Assembly (NCBI RefSeq): GCF_037976325.1
Contig: NZ_CP150265.1
Coordinates: 1,793,501 to 1,857,500, forward strand
DNA: 64,000 nucleotides
DNA from: Paenibacillus sp. FSL K6-3182
GTDB taxonomy: Bacteria; Bacillota; Bacilli; Paenibacillales; Paenibacillaceae
Direction of reading: 5' to 3'
Under the pieces are notes generated by a model. The model saw only the letters and a list, made by a program, of their open reading frames with translations, had not been told where the DNA came from and searched no databases. Position 1 is the stretch's first letter, and each line of letters begins with the position of its first letter. Position numbers and translations under genes: made by a program. Below, piece after piece: positions 16,870 to 26,195 of the stretch.

Positions 16870-17814
16870 ATGGGCATGGATATTCCTGCGCAAACCATTC
16901 CAGCAGTCAGTAAAAAAAGTCGCATAAGAGAGCGTAAGGCATTATTCTACGGGTTATTGTTTACAGCTCCTGCCATACTAGGCTTCATCATATTTACGCT
17001 TGGTCCTATGATTGCTAGTTTGGTGCTCAGTTTAACCGATTACAGCGTGTTCAAGGATACAACCTCATTTATTGGATTCGATAATTACGCCAAGCTGTTC
17101 TCAGGTGAAGATGATTTATTTTATAAATCACTAGGCGTTACCTTCTATTTTGTTATTTTGCGGGTACCTGCCGTTATCATCATCTCTTTTCTGTTGGCGC
17201 TGCTCCTTAATATGAATGTAAAGGGTAGATCGTTGTTCCGCACCATTATTTATTTGCCAAGTATCGTTCCAGCGGTTGCATCGTCCATGATATGGCTGTG
17301 GCTGCTTAATCCAGACCTTGGTTTAGTTAATACGGTGCTCGCATGGCTTCATTTGCCGACAAGCAACTGGTTGTTTGGGGAGAGCAGTGTTATTCCATCT
17401 GTTGTCTTAACGACGCTTTGGGGAATAGGCGGCACGGTCATTATTTTTCTAGCGGGGCTTTCGGGTATTCCGAAGCAGTACTATGAAGCCATTGATGTCG
17501 ACGGCGGAGGTTGGATGCATAAGCTGCGCCATATTACGATCCCGATGGTAACGCCAACAATCTTCTTTAATACCATCATGACGATTATCGGTTCTTTCCA
17601 GGTGTTTAGCGAAGCCTACATTTTGACACAGGGCGGGCCGAATAATAAAAGTTTATTTTTCGTGTTTTATTTGTGGAGTACAGCATTCCGTGATACAGAG
17701 ATGGGTTATGCATCTGCCCTGGCATGGATTCTATTTATCATTATTTTGTTCTTTACGTTTATCGTATTCAAAACCTCGAAATCTTGGGTTTACTACGAGG
17801 GGGAAAAATCATGA
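16870..17814 (+). CDS. Sugar ABC transporter permease (MalF/UgpA-like)
   Basis: A 314-residue inner-membrane protein with six predicted helices, starting near LFYGLLFTAPAILGFIIF. The EAA loop that contacts the ATPase is recognisable as YYEAIDVDGGGWMHKLRHITIPM. GGAGG lies five bases before the ATG. It overlaps the second permease gene as ATGA, so the pair forms a heterodimeric channel. No ATPase gene is present in the operon; such carbohydrate importers commonly share an MsmX-type ATPase encoded elsewhere. Confidence 0.92.
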   Translation: MGMDIPAQTIPAVSKKSRIRERKALFYGLLFTAPAILGFIIFTLGPMIASLVLSLTDYSVFKDTTSFIGFDNYAKLFSGEDDLFYKSLGVTFYFVILRVPAVIIISFLLALLLNMNVKGRSLFRTIIYLPSIVPAVASSMIWLWLLNPDLGLVNTVLAWLHLPTSNWLFGESSVIPSVVLTTLWGIGGTVIIFLAGLSGIPKQYYEAIDVDGGGWMHKLRHITIPMVTPTIFFNTIMTIIGSFQVFSEAYILTQGGPNNKSLFFVFYLWSTAFRDTEMGYASALAWILFIIILFFTFIVFKTSKSWVYYEGEKS

Positions 17815-18641
17815 GAGAGTCCAAGCTCAAGCTGACAGCAGGTTATGCGGCCCTTATTATTATTTCAGTTATGTTTATTATTCCGTTCGTTTGGCTGATT
17901 CGAAGCTCAGTGATGGATTTATCGCAAATTTTCGTTATGCCGCCGGAATGGATTCCAAATCCTTTTAAATGGGACAACTACGAGAGAGCGCTTACCGTGC
18001 TGCCTTTCGGACAATTTTTCAAGAATACGCTTATTATAGTTTTCAGCGTTATTATCGGAACTGTGCTGACGAGTACGATCGCAGCTTTTGGTTTCTCTCG
18101 TATTCAGTGGAAAGGCAGAGACACGATTTTTGCAATCCTCATGACCAGCATGATGCTGCCTGCTGCAGTTACGTTAATTCCGAGCTTTCTTGGATGGAAA
18201 ACGCTGGGGTTCTATGATACGTTCTATCCGCTTATCGTACCAGCGTTCTTTGGCGGAGGTATCTTTAATATCTTCCTGCTGCGCCAATTCTACATGACGA
18301 TTCCGCGTGACTTTGACGAGGCTGCTTTTGTGGACGGGGCTAATTATTTTCAAATTTACTGGCGTATTCTTATGCCGCTTAGCCGTTCGGCTGTTATCGT
18401 CGTTGCGCTATTTACCTTCTTAGGTTCATGGAATGACTTTATGGGACCGCTTATCTATTTGAAGAGTGACAGCCGCTTTACGCTAGCACTTGGCTTGCAA
18501 ATGTTTCAAGGCAGCTATACGGCGCAATGGGATTTGCTCATGGCGGCATCAGCAACTGTCGTTATGCCCTGCGTACTCGTATTTTTAATCGGCCAGCGTT
18601 ATTTTCTGGAAGGCATTACGTTAACGGGATTGAAAGGATAA
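17811..18641 (+). CDS. Sugar ABC transporter permease (MalG-like)
   Basis: A 276-residue permease. The ATG at 17811 overlaps the preceding stop and has GAGGGGG seven bases upstream; the longer frame upstream lies inside the previous gene. It begins MRESKLKLTAGYAALII, has six predicted helices, and carries the EAA loop FDEAAFVDGANYFQIYWRILMPL. Partner of the preceding permease. The GH127 gene begins only nine bases after its stop. Confidence 0.92.
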   Translation: MRESKLKLTAGYAALIIISVMFIIPFVWLIRSSVMDLSQIFVMPPEWIPNPFKWDNYERALTVLPFGQFFKNTLIIVFSVIIGTVLTSTIAAFGFSRIQWKGRDTIFAILMTSMMLPAAVTLIPSFLGWKTLGFYDTFYPLIVPAFFGGGIFNIFLLRQFYMTIPRDFDEAAFVDGANYFQIYWRILMPLSRSAVIVVALFTFLGSWNDFMGPLIYLKSDSRFTLALGLQMFQGSYTAQWDLLMAASATVVMPCVLVFLIGQRYFLEGITLTGLKG

Positions 18642-18650
18642 CAATTAGCG

Positions 18651-20513
18651 ATGAAAGGATGGTTAGACGTGACATTAAGTGAAACGAAGGTTATAAAAGG
18701 CTGGAAAAACGTGCCCTTTACGAAAGTTGAGATCGATGATGCTTTCTGGAGGCCGCGGCTGGAAGTTATCAAAAATATTACGATGAAGGCATGTTTAGTC
18801 AAATGCGAGGAGACAGGCCGAATTGACAATTTTGCAATAGCAGGCGGACTGCTGGAAGGCAAATTTGAAGGGATGTATTACAACGACTCCGATGTGTATA
18901 AGGTGCTTGAAGGTGCCGCTTATGCACTTATGACGGATCGTGATCCAGTACTGGAAGCAGAGATCGATCGGATTATTGAGCTCATAGCTGCGGCGCAGGA
19001 AGCGGATGGATATTTAAGTACTTATTACACGCTTGAAGCGCCTGATCTCAAGTGGTCGGATATGGAAAAACACGAGATGTATAATGGTGGTCATCTGATT
19101 GAAGCAGCGGTTGCTTATTTCGAAGCGACAGGAAAGCGGAAGCTGCTGGATGTAGCATGCAAAATGGCTGATCATTATGATCGCGTATTTGGCCCTGGCA
19201 AGCGGCACTGGGTGGAAGGGCATGAGGAAATTGAGCTTGCGCTTGTGAAGCTTTACCGCACGACCAGCGAGGATCGTTATTGGAAGCTGGCGCTTTGGCT
19301 GCTTGAAGAACGTGGTCATGGTCATGGTAAAGGTGCCATTTGGGACAAAGAGGAATGGGGCCCTGCGTACTGCCAGGATGATGTACCTGTTCGCGATATT
19401 GAGAAGGTAACAGGACATGCTGTACGAGCGATGTATTTGTACACCGCGATGGCTGATGTCGTGCATGCTTCCGGTGATCAGACGTATATTGATGTGCTGC
19501 ACCGCGTTTGGTCGCATACGGTTGAAAGGAATATGTATGTGACCGGCGGCATCGGGCCATCTCAGCATAATGAAGGCTTTACACATGATTACGATCTACC
19601 AAATGAATCGGCTTACTGCGAGACCTGTGCGGCGATCGCTATGGTTTTTTGGAATCACCGGATGAACTTGTTGTTTGGCGATGCCAAATATGCTGATGTT
19701 GTAGAGCGGGAAATGTACAATGGCGCTTTAGCGGGAATCTCGTTGTCTGGCGACAAATTTTTCTACGTCAATCCGCTTGCATCAAAGGGCGAGCATCATC
19801 GAGTCGATTGGTTTGGCACTTCTTGCTGCCCGACTAACCTAGTTAGATTTTTACCATCCATTGGACAATATGCTTATGCTGCTACGGATGCTGGAGTAGT
19901 CGTCAATCAATACATGAACGGGGAAACTGCTTTGGAAATAAAAGGCGGGACAACCGTCAAACTTAAGCAGACAACCGCGTATCCTTGGGATGGAAAAATC
20001 GAAGTTGCGGTAATCTTGGATCAAGCGGAAACGTTCGATATCCGGCTTCGTGTTCCTGGCTGGTGCAGAGGATATAAGCTATCGCTTCTAGGGGAGCAGC
20101 CGCAGCCATCGGAAGGAAAGATCGAAAATGGTTATCTCGTATTGAATCGCTGCTGGACACAGGGAGACTCCATTGTATTAGAGCTGGATATGCCAGTTGA
20201 AGTTATTCGGTCACGGCCGGAGGTGGAAGCTAACATTGGAAGAATTGCTCTGCAGCGCGGACCTGTGGTGTACTGCATAGAGCAGACTGATAATATGGAG
20301 TTATCCTACGATGAATTTTCTCTTGCAGCACATGACCCGCTATTCATTGAGCACCGAGCAGAATGGCTTGGCGGCGTGACTGTTCTGAAAGGAAAAGTGG
20401 CTGAAGGCAGCGCTTGTTTATTTATTCCTTATTATGCATGGGATAACCGAGATGCGGGCTTCATGCAGGTATGGATTCGTGAAAAAGAAGATCGTCACTT
20501 ATATCGTTATTAA
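18651..20513 (+). CDS. GH127 family beta-L-arabinofuranosidase-like glycosidase
   Basis: A 620-residue cytoplasmic enzyme of the DUF1680/GH127 family. Catalytic and zinc residues known from Bifidobacterium HypBA1 are all present: Glu308 in SQHNEGF as acid/base, Glu324 and Cys326 in YCETC, and the Cys392-Cys393 pair in TSCCPTN, one being the nucleophile. Family members remove beta-L-arabinofuranose from short oligosaccharides. It ends the uptake operon, consistent with intracellular trimming of imported oligosaccharides. ATG at 18651 and GTG at 18669 (AAAGGATGG six bases before it) are both possible starts. Confidence 0.88.
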   Translation: MKGWLDVTLSETKVIKGWKNVPFTKVEIDDAFWRPRLEVIKNITMKACLVKCEETGRIDNFAIAGGLLEGKFEGMYYNDSDVYKVLEGAAYALMTDRDPVLEAEIDRIIELIAAAQEADGYLSTYYTLEAPDLKWSDMEKHEMYNGGHLIEAAVAYFEATGKRKLLDVACKMADHYDRVFGPGKRHWVEGHEEIELALVKLYRTTSEDRYWKLALWLLEERGHGHGKGAIWDKEEWGPAYCQDDVPVRDIEKVTGHAVRAMYLYTAMADVVHASGDQTYIDVLHRVWSHTVERNMYVTGGIGPSQHNEGFTHDYDLPNESAYCETCAAIAMVFWNHRMNLLFGDAKYADVVEREMYNGALAGISLSGDKFFYVNPLASKGEHHRVDWFGTSCCPTNLVRFLPSIGQYAYAATDAGVVVNQYMNGETALEIKGGTTVKLKQTTAYPWDGKIEVAVILDQAETFDIRLRVPGWCRGYKLSLLGEQPQPSEGKIENGYLVLNRCWTQGDSIVLELDMPVEVIRSRPEVEANIGRIALQRGPVVYCIEQTDNMELSYDEFSLAAHDPLFIEHRAEWLGGVTVLKGKVAEGSACLFIPYYAWDNRDAGFMQVWIREKEDRHLYRY

Positions 20514-20553
20514 GCAGAATGCTTTAAAATGAAATAGATAGATAAGCAAAAAT

Positions 20554-20601
20554 CCGAGAGACAAGACGCTTTTTTATAAAGTGTCTATCTTTCGGTTTTT
20601 T
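20554..20601 (+). terminator. Intrinsic terminator of the sugar-uptake operon
   Basis: A long imperfect stem from CCGAGAGACAAGAC (20554 onward) to GTGTCTATCTTTCGG (ending 20595), followed by six T residues. It closes the operon that starts at 11863. Confidence 0.65.
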
Positions 20602-20633
20602 GTTCAGGAAGCAGTTAAAGGGAGACATAATAA

Positions 20634-21113
20634 ATGAATGTCGTAAACGCAACATTAGAAGATCTAAATGGATGGTTAGAGCTGGCTGCTGAGGTGGAGT
20701 ACCTCTTTGGCCCAATGGTAGATGATCCAAACTTTGTTCTGGCACTAGAGAGAAATATACATCAAAATCGCGCGTTCTGCGTGCGGGAATATGATGGTTC
20801 GCCAGGGTGCAGCCTGTTAGGGGGACTATTGCTTTCTACATCTAACGCCCCAAGCTACAAAATCGGCTGGTTGTCTGTCTCCGCTAAAGCAAGAAATAAA
20901 GGCGTGGCATCGGCATTGCTGAATCATGTTCTAACGCTTGTAGATGTTCCTTCAGAAATAGCAGTCATAACATTTGGCGATGATATTCCAGACGGGATGC
21001 CTGCAAGGCGCCTTTATGAAAAATTTGGTTTCCTTCCCTTGGAGGAATCGATTCCAAACGGTCCCGAAGGCGGTTCAAGGCAAAAGTTTCAATTGACGAT
21101 TGCTCATCGGTAA
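20634..21113 (+). CDS. GNAT family N-acetyltransferase
   Basis: A 159-residue protein with the acetyl-CoA-binding signature near the middle: IGWLSVSAKARNKGVASALLNHV (motif A, R/Q-x-x-G-x-A form) and a C-terminal RRLYEKFGFLPLEES segment typical of the fold. These enzymes transfer acetyl groups to amines of small molecules or proteins; the substrate is unknown. AAAGGGAGA precedes the ATG. It stands alone between the operon terminator and a convergent gene. Confidence 0.8.
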   Translation: MNVVNATLEDLNGWLELAAEVEYLFGPMVDDPNFVLALERNIHQNRAFCVREYDGSPGCSLLGGLLLSTSNAPSYKIGWLSVSAKARNKGVASALLNHVLTLVDVPSEIAVITFGDDIPDGMPARRLYEKFGFLPLEESIPNGPEGGSRQKFQLTIAHR

Positions 21114-21142
21114 TGATGATTTCTTTAGTTGTCTAACCGTTA

Positions 21143-21688
21143 TTACAAATCGTTGTGTACCGTTTTACCTGGATAAAACATAGCGCTCTCTACTTTCTCG
21201 TTTTCTTTCGCAGAGATGGAAGCTGCTATTAATTTAAATACTTTGGTTTTACTTCCCAAAGATGATTCGTATTTTTCCAAATGCGATTTGGACAACGGTT
21301 GCTTATAGTAGCCAGGCACATATTTGTCCAGCATGCTTTGCATAGCTTTTGAAGCCTCGTCTATTTCATTAACAAACTGTATTTTCCCAGAAACCATAAC
21401 GCTCATATAAGAGGTATCGGTATGAGCAGGCACGGGGTCAGTTAATGTTCCATATTCTTCGCTTACGGTAAAACAAGCTTCTGGATTTTGCTCGATATAG
21501 GAGATTTTCCGCCCGTCAGCAGCACCGTGAAAATAAACAGTGTCGTTCAGCCAAGTGAAATTTAACGGAACAACGTAAGGGATTCCATCGGCAGATAGGC
21601 CAAGGAATCCTGTTTTTGCGTTTAATAAAAAGGATTGAATCTTGCCCTGATCAGTACACTCTCTTTTCTGTAATCTTACAGGAAACAT
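21143..21688 (-). CDS. Pyridoxamine 5'-phosphate oxidase-like flavoprotein
   Basis: A 181-residue FMN-binding split-barrel protein with GFLGLSADGIPYVVPLNFTW, YFHGAADGRKISYIEQNPEACF and VMVSGKIQFVNE, close to the NimA-like/PNPOx-like group. The ATG at 21688 has AAAGGGTG nine bases before it and is preferred over the in-frame GTG at 21700. It is divergent from a MocR-type regulator across about 100 bases, a common arrangement in which the regulator controls the flavoprotein. The true substrate is not evident; PdxH activity is not implied. Confidence 0.82.
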   Translation of the reverse strand: MFPVRLQKRECTDQGKIQSFLLNAKTGFLGLSADGIPYVVPLNFTWLNDTVYFHGAADGRKISYIEQNPEACFTVSEEYGTLTDPVPAHTDTSYMSVMVSGKIQFVNEIDEASKAMQSMLDKYVPGYYKQPLSKSHLEKYESSLGSKTKVFKLIAASISAKENEKVESAMFYPGKTVHNDL

Positions 21689-21791
21689 ATTTAGGCACAC
21701 CCTTTGTCTTTATGATAATGTAATAGTAATGAACAATTGTCCCTGTGAAAAGGGGCAGATTCCGAATATTTCATGGGGTCAGGTGCTGCAT

Positions 21792-23195
21792 ATGATTGAG
21801 ATTACTCCTTTACTCGATAAGCAGGGAAAACATCCTTTATACTCGCAGCTGTATACGTATATTAAGGATCAAATTGAATCTGGATTAATGGCTGAAGGTA
21901 CTAAGCTTCCATCGATTCGTGAGTTGGCACACTATTTGAAGATTAGCAAAAACACTGTAGAAGCTGCTTATCAGCAGCTGCTTGCAGAAGGGTATGTGGA
22001 TAGTAAAAGTCGGAATGGGATAAGAGTGCTGCCGCTAGAGGATGTGAATACCAATCGAGATTCAGTTCAAGTGGGCTCCACTAAGGATATTAATTGGAAA
22101 AGGTATCGGTATGATTTTAACTATGGTGATATTGAATGGCATCGTTTCCCGATGAAGATATGGAAAAAATGTTTGTCGGATGGTTTAAATGGTGACCCTT
22201 ATCGAATATTGGGTTATGGACATCCACAAGGAGAAGAGGAGCTTAGGGAAGAAATTGCAAAATACGTATTTCAATCTCGCGGAGTATCGTGCAGCTCCAA
22301 TCAAATTATCATTTGTTCCGGAACACAACCTGCCGTTAGCATGTTATTACAGTTTTTCTCTCTAGGGGGGCAAAACATAGCTATGGAAGAACCCGGCTAT
22401 AATGGCGTTCGAACGATTTTTAAAAATCATGGCTGCAAAATTACGCCCATTTTGGTCGATTCTGATGGCTTGAACATAGAAGAGCTGCAATTAAGCAATG
22501 CCAACGCAGTGTATGTGACACCATCACATCAATTTCCATTAGGCATGGTGATGTCAGTACAGAAACGAATGAAGCTGCTTCAGTGGGCAAACCAAAACGA
22601 CGCTGTCATTATCGAGGATGATTACGATAGTGAGTTTCGATATGTTGGCCAGCCGATTCCCTCTCTTAAAGCATTGGACTCAAGAGAACGTGTCGTTTAT
22701 ATGGGGACATTTTCGAAATCGTTTTTACCTGCGGCCCGATTAAGCTATATCGTCTTGCCAACAAACATGCTAGAAAAGCGGGATGAGATATTTTCTGTTT
22801 ACAGTCAGCCTGCATCACCTATCATTCAGCAGGCCGTGTTTTTGTTTATGAATCGCGGACATTTTGCTGGACATATACGCAAAATGAGAAGACTGTATCA
22901 AGCGAAGCATAAAGCTTTAGTTACTGCGATATCACTGTATATGGGAGATCGTGTAAGTATCATTGGGAGCAAATCAGGACTGCATTTGCTGCTTGATGTT
23001 AAGGACAGAGAAAGCGGCCAGCTGATCGAACGGGCAGCAGAAAATGGGGTGAAGGTGTATTCTCCGAATGTACATTGGATGGATAGTGAGCGCTGTCCGG
23101 CATCACTTGTATGGCTCGGATTTGGCGGAATGAGCGAGGATGATATTGAAGAAGGCATTCGTTTGCTAAGCCATGCTTGGTTTGGCTCAGCATAA
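21792..23195 (+). CDS. MocR-type regulator (GntR HTH fused to aminotransferase fold)
   Basis: A 467-residue protein. Residues 1-75 form a GntR winged helix (LYTYIKDQIESGLMAEGTKL, then HYLKISKNTVEAAYQQLLAEG). The rest is a fold-type I aminotransferase domain with the pyridoxal-phosphate lysine in GTFSKSFLPAARLSYIV and NANAVYVTPSHQFPLGMVMS. AGGTG lies six bases before the ATG at 21792; the longer frame from 21729 lacks a good signal. MocR proteins such as PdxR and GabR respond to PLP or amino-compound adducts. The divergent PNPOx-like gene is the likely target. Confidence 0.9.
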   Translation: MIEITPLLDKQGKHPLYSQLYTYIKDQIESGLMAEGTKLPSIRELAHYLKISKNTVEAAYQQLLAEGYVDSKSRNGIRVLPLEDVNTNRDSVQVGSTKDINWKRYRYDFNYGDIEWHRFPMKIWKKCLSDGLNGDPYRILGYGHPQGEEELREEIAKYVFQSRGVSCSSNQIIICSGTQPAVSMLLQFFSLGGQNIAMEEPGYNGVRTIFKNHGCKITPILVDSDGLNIEELQLSNANAVYVTPSHQFPLGMVMSVQKRMKLLQWANQNDAVIIEDDYDSEFRYVGQPIPSLKALDSRERVVYMGTFSKSFLPAARLSYIVLPTNMLEKRDEIFSVYSQPASPIIQQAVFLFMNRGHFAGHIRKMRRLYQAKHKALVTAISLYMGDRVSIIGSKSGLHLLLDVKDRESGQLIERAAENGVKVYSPNVHWMDSERCPASLVWLGFGGMSEDDIEEGIRLLSHAWFGSA

Positions 23196-23286
23196 GAGAT
23201 TTATTCTAATTGCATGTGCTATAATTTTACTGAAAATACAAGATTAAACTAATAACCGTTGAAATAAGGAAGGTGTGATTAGTAGA

Positions 23287-23676
23287 ATGGCTCAGGTGAA
23301 AGTTTTTGGACTTAAGGATCAATTAAATCCGATAAAACAACAATTATCAGAAGTTATTCATTCCTGTGTAGTGGATGTATTTAAGATGCCGCTCGATAAG
23401 AAGTTTCATCGTTTTTTCGCAATGGAGAAAGAAGATTTTTATTACGCTCCTGGACGGACCGAGGCGTATACGATTATCGAAATAAGCGTATTTGAAGGTC
23501 GTTCCATCGATTCCAAAAAACAGCTTATTCGTTCGCTCTTTGATCACATTCAAGCACAATTGCATATTTCTCCTGAAGATATCGAAATAACAATTTTTGA
23601 AACTCCAAAATATAACTGGGGCATTCGCGGCCTGCCAGGGGATGAACTGCAGCTCTCCTATAATGTTAATGTGTAG
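23287..23676 (+). CDS. Tautomerase family protein
   Basis: A 129-residue protein resembling the tautomerase_2 group (YusQ-like), with LSEVIHSCVVDVFKMPLDKK, YAPGRTEAYTIIEISVFEGR and ETPKYNWGIRGLPGDEL. The residue after Met is Ala, not the catalytic Pro of classical tautomerases; this subgroup commonly lacks it at that place, so enzymatic activity is uncertain. I take the ATG at 23287 as start; a GTG at 23275 lies immediately after GGAAGG and is too close. A terminator follows. Confidence 0.75.
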   Translation: MAQVKVFGLKDQLNPIKQQLSEVIHSCVVDVFKMPLDKKFHRFFAMEKEDFYYAPGRTEAYTIIEISVFEGRSIDSKKQLIRSLFDHIQAQLHISPEDIEITIFETPKYNWGIRGLPGDELQLSYNVNV

Positions 23677-23700
23677 TGCAGAGAGAGTCCAAATATAGAA

Positions 23701-23740
23701 AGCCGATGAATCCAAAGCAAAGGGGTCATCGGCTTTTTTT
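23701..23740 (+). terminator. Intrinsic terminator after the tautomerase gene
   Basis: AGCCGATGA at 23701-23709 pairs with TCATCGGCT at 23726-23734, followed by seven T residues. Confidence 0.88.
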
Positions 23741-23871
23741 GTGTAATGATCATACACTTAGCGAGGTGCGAGGATATGAATAATTTCACAAAGGAACGAG
23801 ATGGATAGATGCAACTAATATCTCCCAATTACGTCTTTAACATTGCATAAATTCAATTGGGGGGCATTAAA

Positions 23872-24435
23872 ATGAAACGTTTATGCTCAGTTTTACTCCT
23901 ATTTGCAGTTATCGCAAGTGGTTGCAGCAAGGGGACGAGTGCAGGGATAAACACGGTTGATCAGCATCAACCAACAAATGGTATCGTTATAGAATCAAAC
24001 AATATGCCTAAAGAAATGCCGAGTGATTTTGATTTCATGGTGCGTTACGGATACAGCGAAATAAACAAAAATGAAATTAATACTTTCTTAGATACAGCTA
24101 CAAAGGATTTAGTGATGAACGGGACTGCATCTGCAAAAATTGCGTTTACGACAGAAGAGATGCGCAGCATTTATGAGAAAATGAGAGAAATAAATATAAT
24201 GGGAACAAAAAACTTAAAGCCTGCTGCTATAGGGTGTGAACGGACTCCTTACGGGGAAGACAGCTGGGAGGTTAGTATAAACGGGGAATCCAAGACATTT
24301 ACTTGGACCGAGAAATATTGCGAGTTAACAAAGGATGCAAAACAATTGCTGGAACTGCGACAGTTCATTCATCAAATCGTTGCAGGGAAGGAAGCCTATC
24401 AGAAACTGCCAGAAGCAGAAGGCGGATATGACTGA
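23872..24435 (+). CDS. Putative lipoprotein of unknown function
   Basis: A 187-residue protein with a lipoprotein signal peptide (MKRLCSVLLLFAVIASGC) and lipobox ASGC. The mature part is about 165 residues, with Cys residues at AIGCERTPYGEDSW and TEKYCELTKD, and no motif I recognise. The ATG at 23872 has GGGGGG eight bases before it. It is preceded by 195 bases holding only a terminator. Expected to sit on the outer face of the membrane. Confidence 0.75.
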   Translation: MKRLCSVLLLFAVIASGCSKGTSAGINTVDQHQPTNGIVIESNNMPKEMPSDFDFMVRYGYSEINKNEINTFLDTATKDLVMNGTASAKIAFTTEEMRSIYEKMREINIMGTKNLKPAAIGCERTPYGEDSWEVSINGESKTFTWTEKYCELTKDAKQLLELRQFIHQIVAGKEAYQKLPEAEGGYD

Positions 24436-24447
24436 AGGATAGAGAGA

Positions 24448-24708
24448 ATGAACTTGAATAAAGTAGGGGGGCTCGTTTGTGTGCATTCGTGCAAAAAAGA
24501 TTTATTGTACAGAAGCTTGGATTTGAAAAAGGGAATTACAAACAAATCTATATGGAGAATGTACGTGTGGAACTATAATCATAAAAAGAAGGAAAAGATG
24601 CAAATTTTCAAGCTATTGGAGCCGAACAGCAATAAACTAGTCGTGTTAAATGATAATACGGATATAGATTGTATTCGGATGGGGGAAATAATACATTCAA
24701 CTTTATAA
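24448..24708 (+). CDS. Hypothetical protein, 86 residues
   Basis: A short, basic, Lys- and Asn-rich ORF 12 bases after the lipoprotein gene, with AAGGATAGAGAGA just before its ATG. I recognise no domain. Proximity and a passable ribosome-binding site make co-expression with the lipoprotein possible, but the composition is close to that of non-coding AT-rich sequence, so it may not be real. Confidence 0.3.
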   Translation: MNLNKVGGLVCVHSCKKDLLYRSLDLKKGITNKSIWRMYVWNYNHKKKEKMQIFKLLEPNSNKLVVLNDNTDIDCIRMGEIIHSTL

Positions 24709-24863
24709 AATAGCAGGATATCAGATATTCCGAACAAAATTAATTAATGCTCAATTAAGTTTGTTTTTTATGGAAAAACGATAAATGGGACAAAAAGCAT
24801 GGTTGTTTAATTGTAATAAATACGATCTTGACGAGTTAGCAAGATATCGTTATACTCATTAAG

Positions 24864-24925
24864 CGTAATGATTACTATTAATTGAATTCGCTTTTTTTAT
24901 TTGCTATATAATCGTAATTATTACG
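24864..24925 (+). promoter_or_regulatory. Promoter with two Zur boxes before the COG0523 GTPase gene
   Basis: CGTAATGATTAC at 24864-24875 and TCGTAATTATTACG at 24912-24925 both match the Bacillus Zur consensus TCGTAATNATTACGA at its core. Between them TTGAAT at 24882-24887 and TATATA at 24905-24910 (17-base spacing) form a promoter, so one box lies upstream of -35 and the other covers the start of transcription. Zinc-loaded Zur should repress the gene. Confidence 0.8.
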
Positions 24926-24962
24926 TTTAATCGAAAGCTTAAATTAATTGGAGGTGCCAATG

Positions 24963-26165
24963 ATGACTGTTAAAAAACTGCCTGTAACTGTATTGAGCGG
25001 ATATTTGGGCGCTGGCAAGACGACGATTATGAATCATATCCTACATAATCGCGATGGCTTGAAAGTTGCTGTTATCGTAAATGATTTGAGTGAATTGAAT
25101 ATAGACGCTAGTCTTATTAAAGATGGGGGCGGCTTGTCACGGACAGAAGAAAAGCTTGTCGAAATGTCCAATGGCTGTATTTGCTGCACGCTAAGGGAAG
25201 ATTTGCTTAAGGAAGTAGAGAGCTTAGCGAAAGAAAATCGCTTTGATTATATTCTGATTGAATCAACTGGTGTTGGTGAGCCTGTTCCCGTAGCTCAGAC
25301 CTTCTCCTATATCGATGAAGAGCAAGGGATTGATTTAACACAATATTGCAGGCTGGATTGTATGGTAACGGTCGTTGATGCTTATCGCTTCTGGCATGAT
25401 TACGCATCAGGTGAAACATTGCTTGATCGCAGTCAAGCCGTTGGCGAAGACGATATACGCGAGGTAGTTGATTTGTTGATTGATCAGATCGAGTTTTGCG
25501 ATGTGCTTATTTTGAACAAATGTGATCTTGTTGATGATGAGGAATTGGCGGAACTAGAAGGGGTTCTCCGGACCATGCAGCCGCGCGCCAAGTTTATTCG
25601 TACTTCCAAAGGCGAAGTTAATCCGAAAGAAATTTTGAATACGTCGTTGTTTAATTTTGACGAAGCTAGTCGTTCAGCAGGGTGGATAAAGGAATTGGAA
25701 GCTCCATCACATACACCGGAAACGGAAGAGTACGGTATATCCTCCTTCGTATACGAACGTGCGAAGCCATTTCATCCGCAGCGTCTTAAAGCTTGGATGG
25801 AGCGCTGGCCAGAGGAAGTCGTTCGAGCCAAAGGTATTGTATGGCTTGCGACTCGTAGCGCGTATGCCCAAAGCTTGAGCCAAGCAGGGCCTTCCATACA
25901 GTTTGGACCGGCTGGTTTATGGGCTGCTGCATTGCCGGATGCGGAACGAGAAGAATTACTGCTCGAAGACCCAGAGCTCGCAAACGTATGGCACGAGGAA
26001 TATGGTGATCGTGTTAATAAGTTTGTACTTATCGGCATCGCGATGAATCGTAAGCAGCTGACCGATTCGCTCGACCACTGCCTGCTGAGAGACGAGGAGC
26101 TGCCGCTTGACTGGAACGTGTTTCTTGATGAATTTCCGAATGCGATGAATGATCAGATGTACTGA
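24963..26165 (+). CDS. COG0523/CobW-type GTPase, putative zinc metallochaperone
   Basis: A 400-residue G3E GTPase. Walker A is VLSGYLGAGKTTIMNH, the metal-binding CxCC is in MSNGCICCTLREDLLKEV, Walker B-like ESTGVGEP, the guanine-specificity motif LILNKCDLVDD, and a CobW C-terminal domain follows. Members such as ZagA/YciC deliver zinc to client enzymes under zinc starvation. The two Zur boxes upstream support that role here. The ATG at 24963 lies eight bases after GGAGG; 24960 is an equivalent start. Confidence 0.9.
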   Translation: MTVKKLPVTVLSGYLGAGKTTIMNHILHNRDGLKVAVIVNDLSELNIDASLIKDGGGLSRTEEKLVEMSNGCICCTLREDLLKEVESLAKENRFDYILIESTGVGEPVPVAQTFSYIDEEQGIDLTQYCRLDCMVTVVDAYRFWHDYASGETLLDRSQAVGEDDIREVVDLLIDQIEFCDVLILNKCDLVDDEELAELEGVLRTMQPRAKFIRTSKGEVNPKEILNTSLFNFDEASRSAGWIKELEAPSHTPETEEYGISSFVYERAKPFHPQRLKAWMERWPEEVVRAKGIVWLATRSAYAQSLSQAGPSIQFGPAGLWAAALPDAEREELLLEDPELANVWHEEYGDRVNKFVLIGIAMNRKQLTDSLDHCLLRDEELPLDWNVFLDEFPNAMNDQMY

Positions 26166-26195
26166 TATTTCGGCTGTCAGTGTTGTTTTTATATA

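Noticed and set aside
19014-19586. Long minus-strand ORFs inside the GH127 gene
   Set aside because: They overlap a protein with complete catalytic motifs on the plus strand, lack ribosome-binding sites and recognisable domains.
23741-23757. Near-palindrome around ATGATCAT after the tautomerase terminator
   Set aside because: Symmetry requires a bulge and there is no associated promoter that I can defend.
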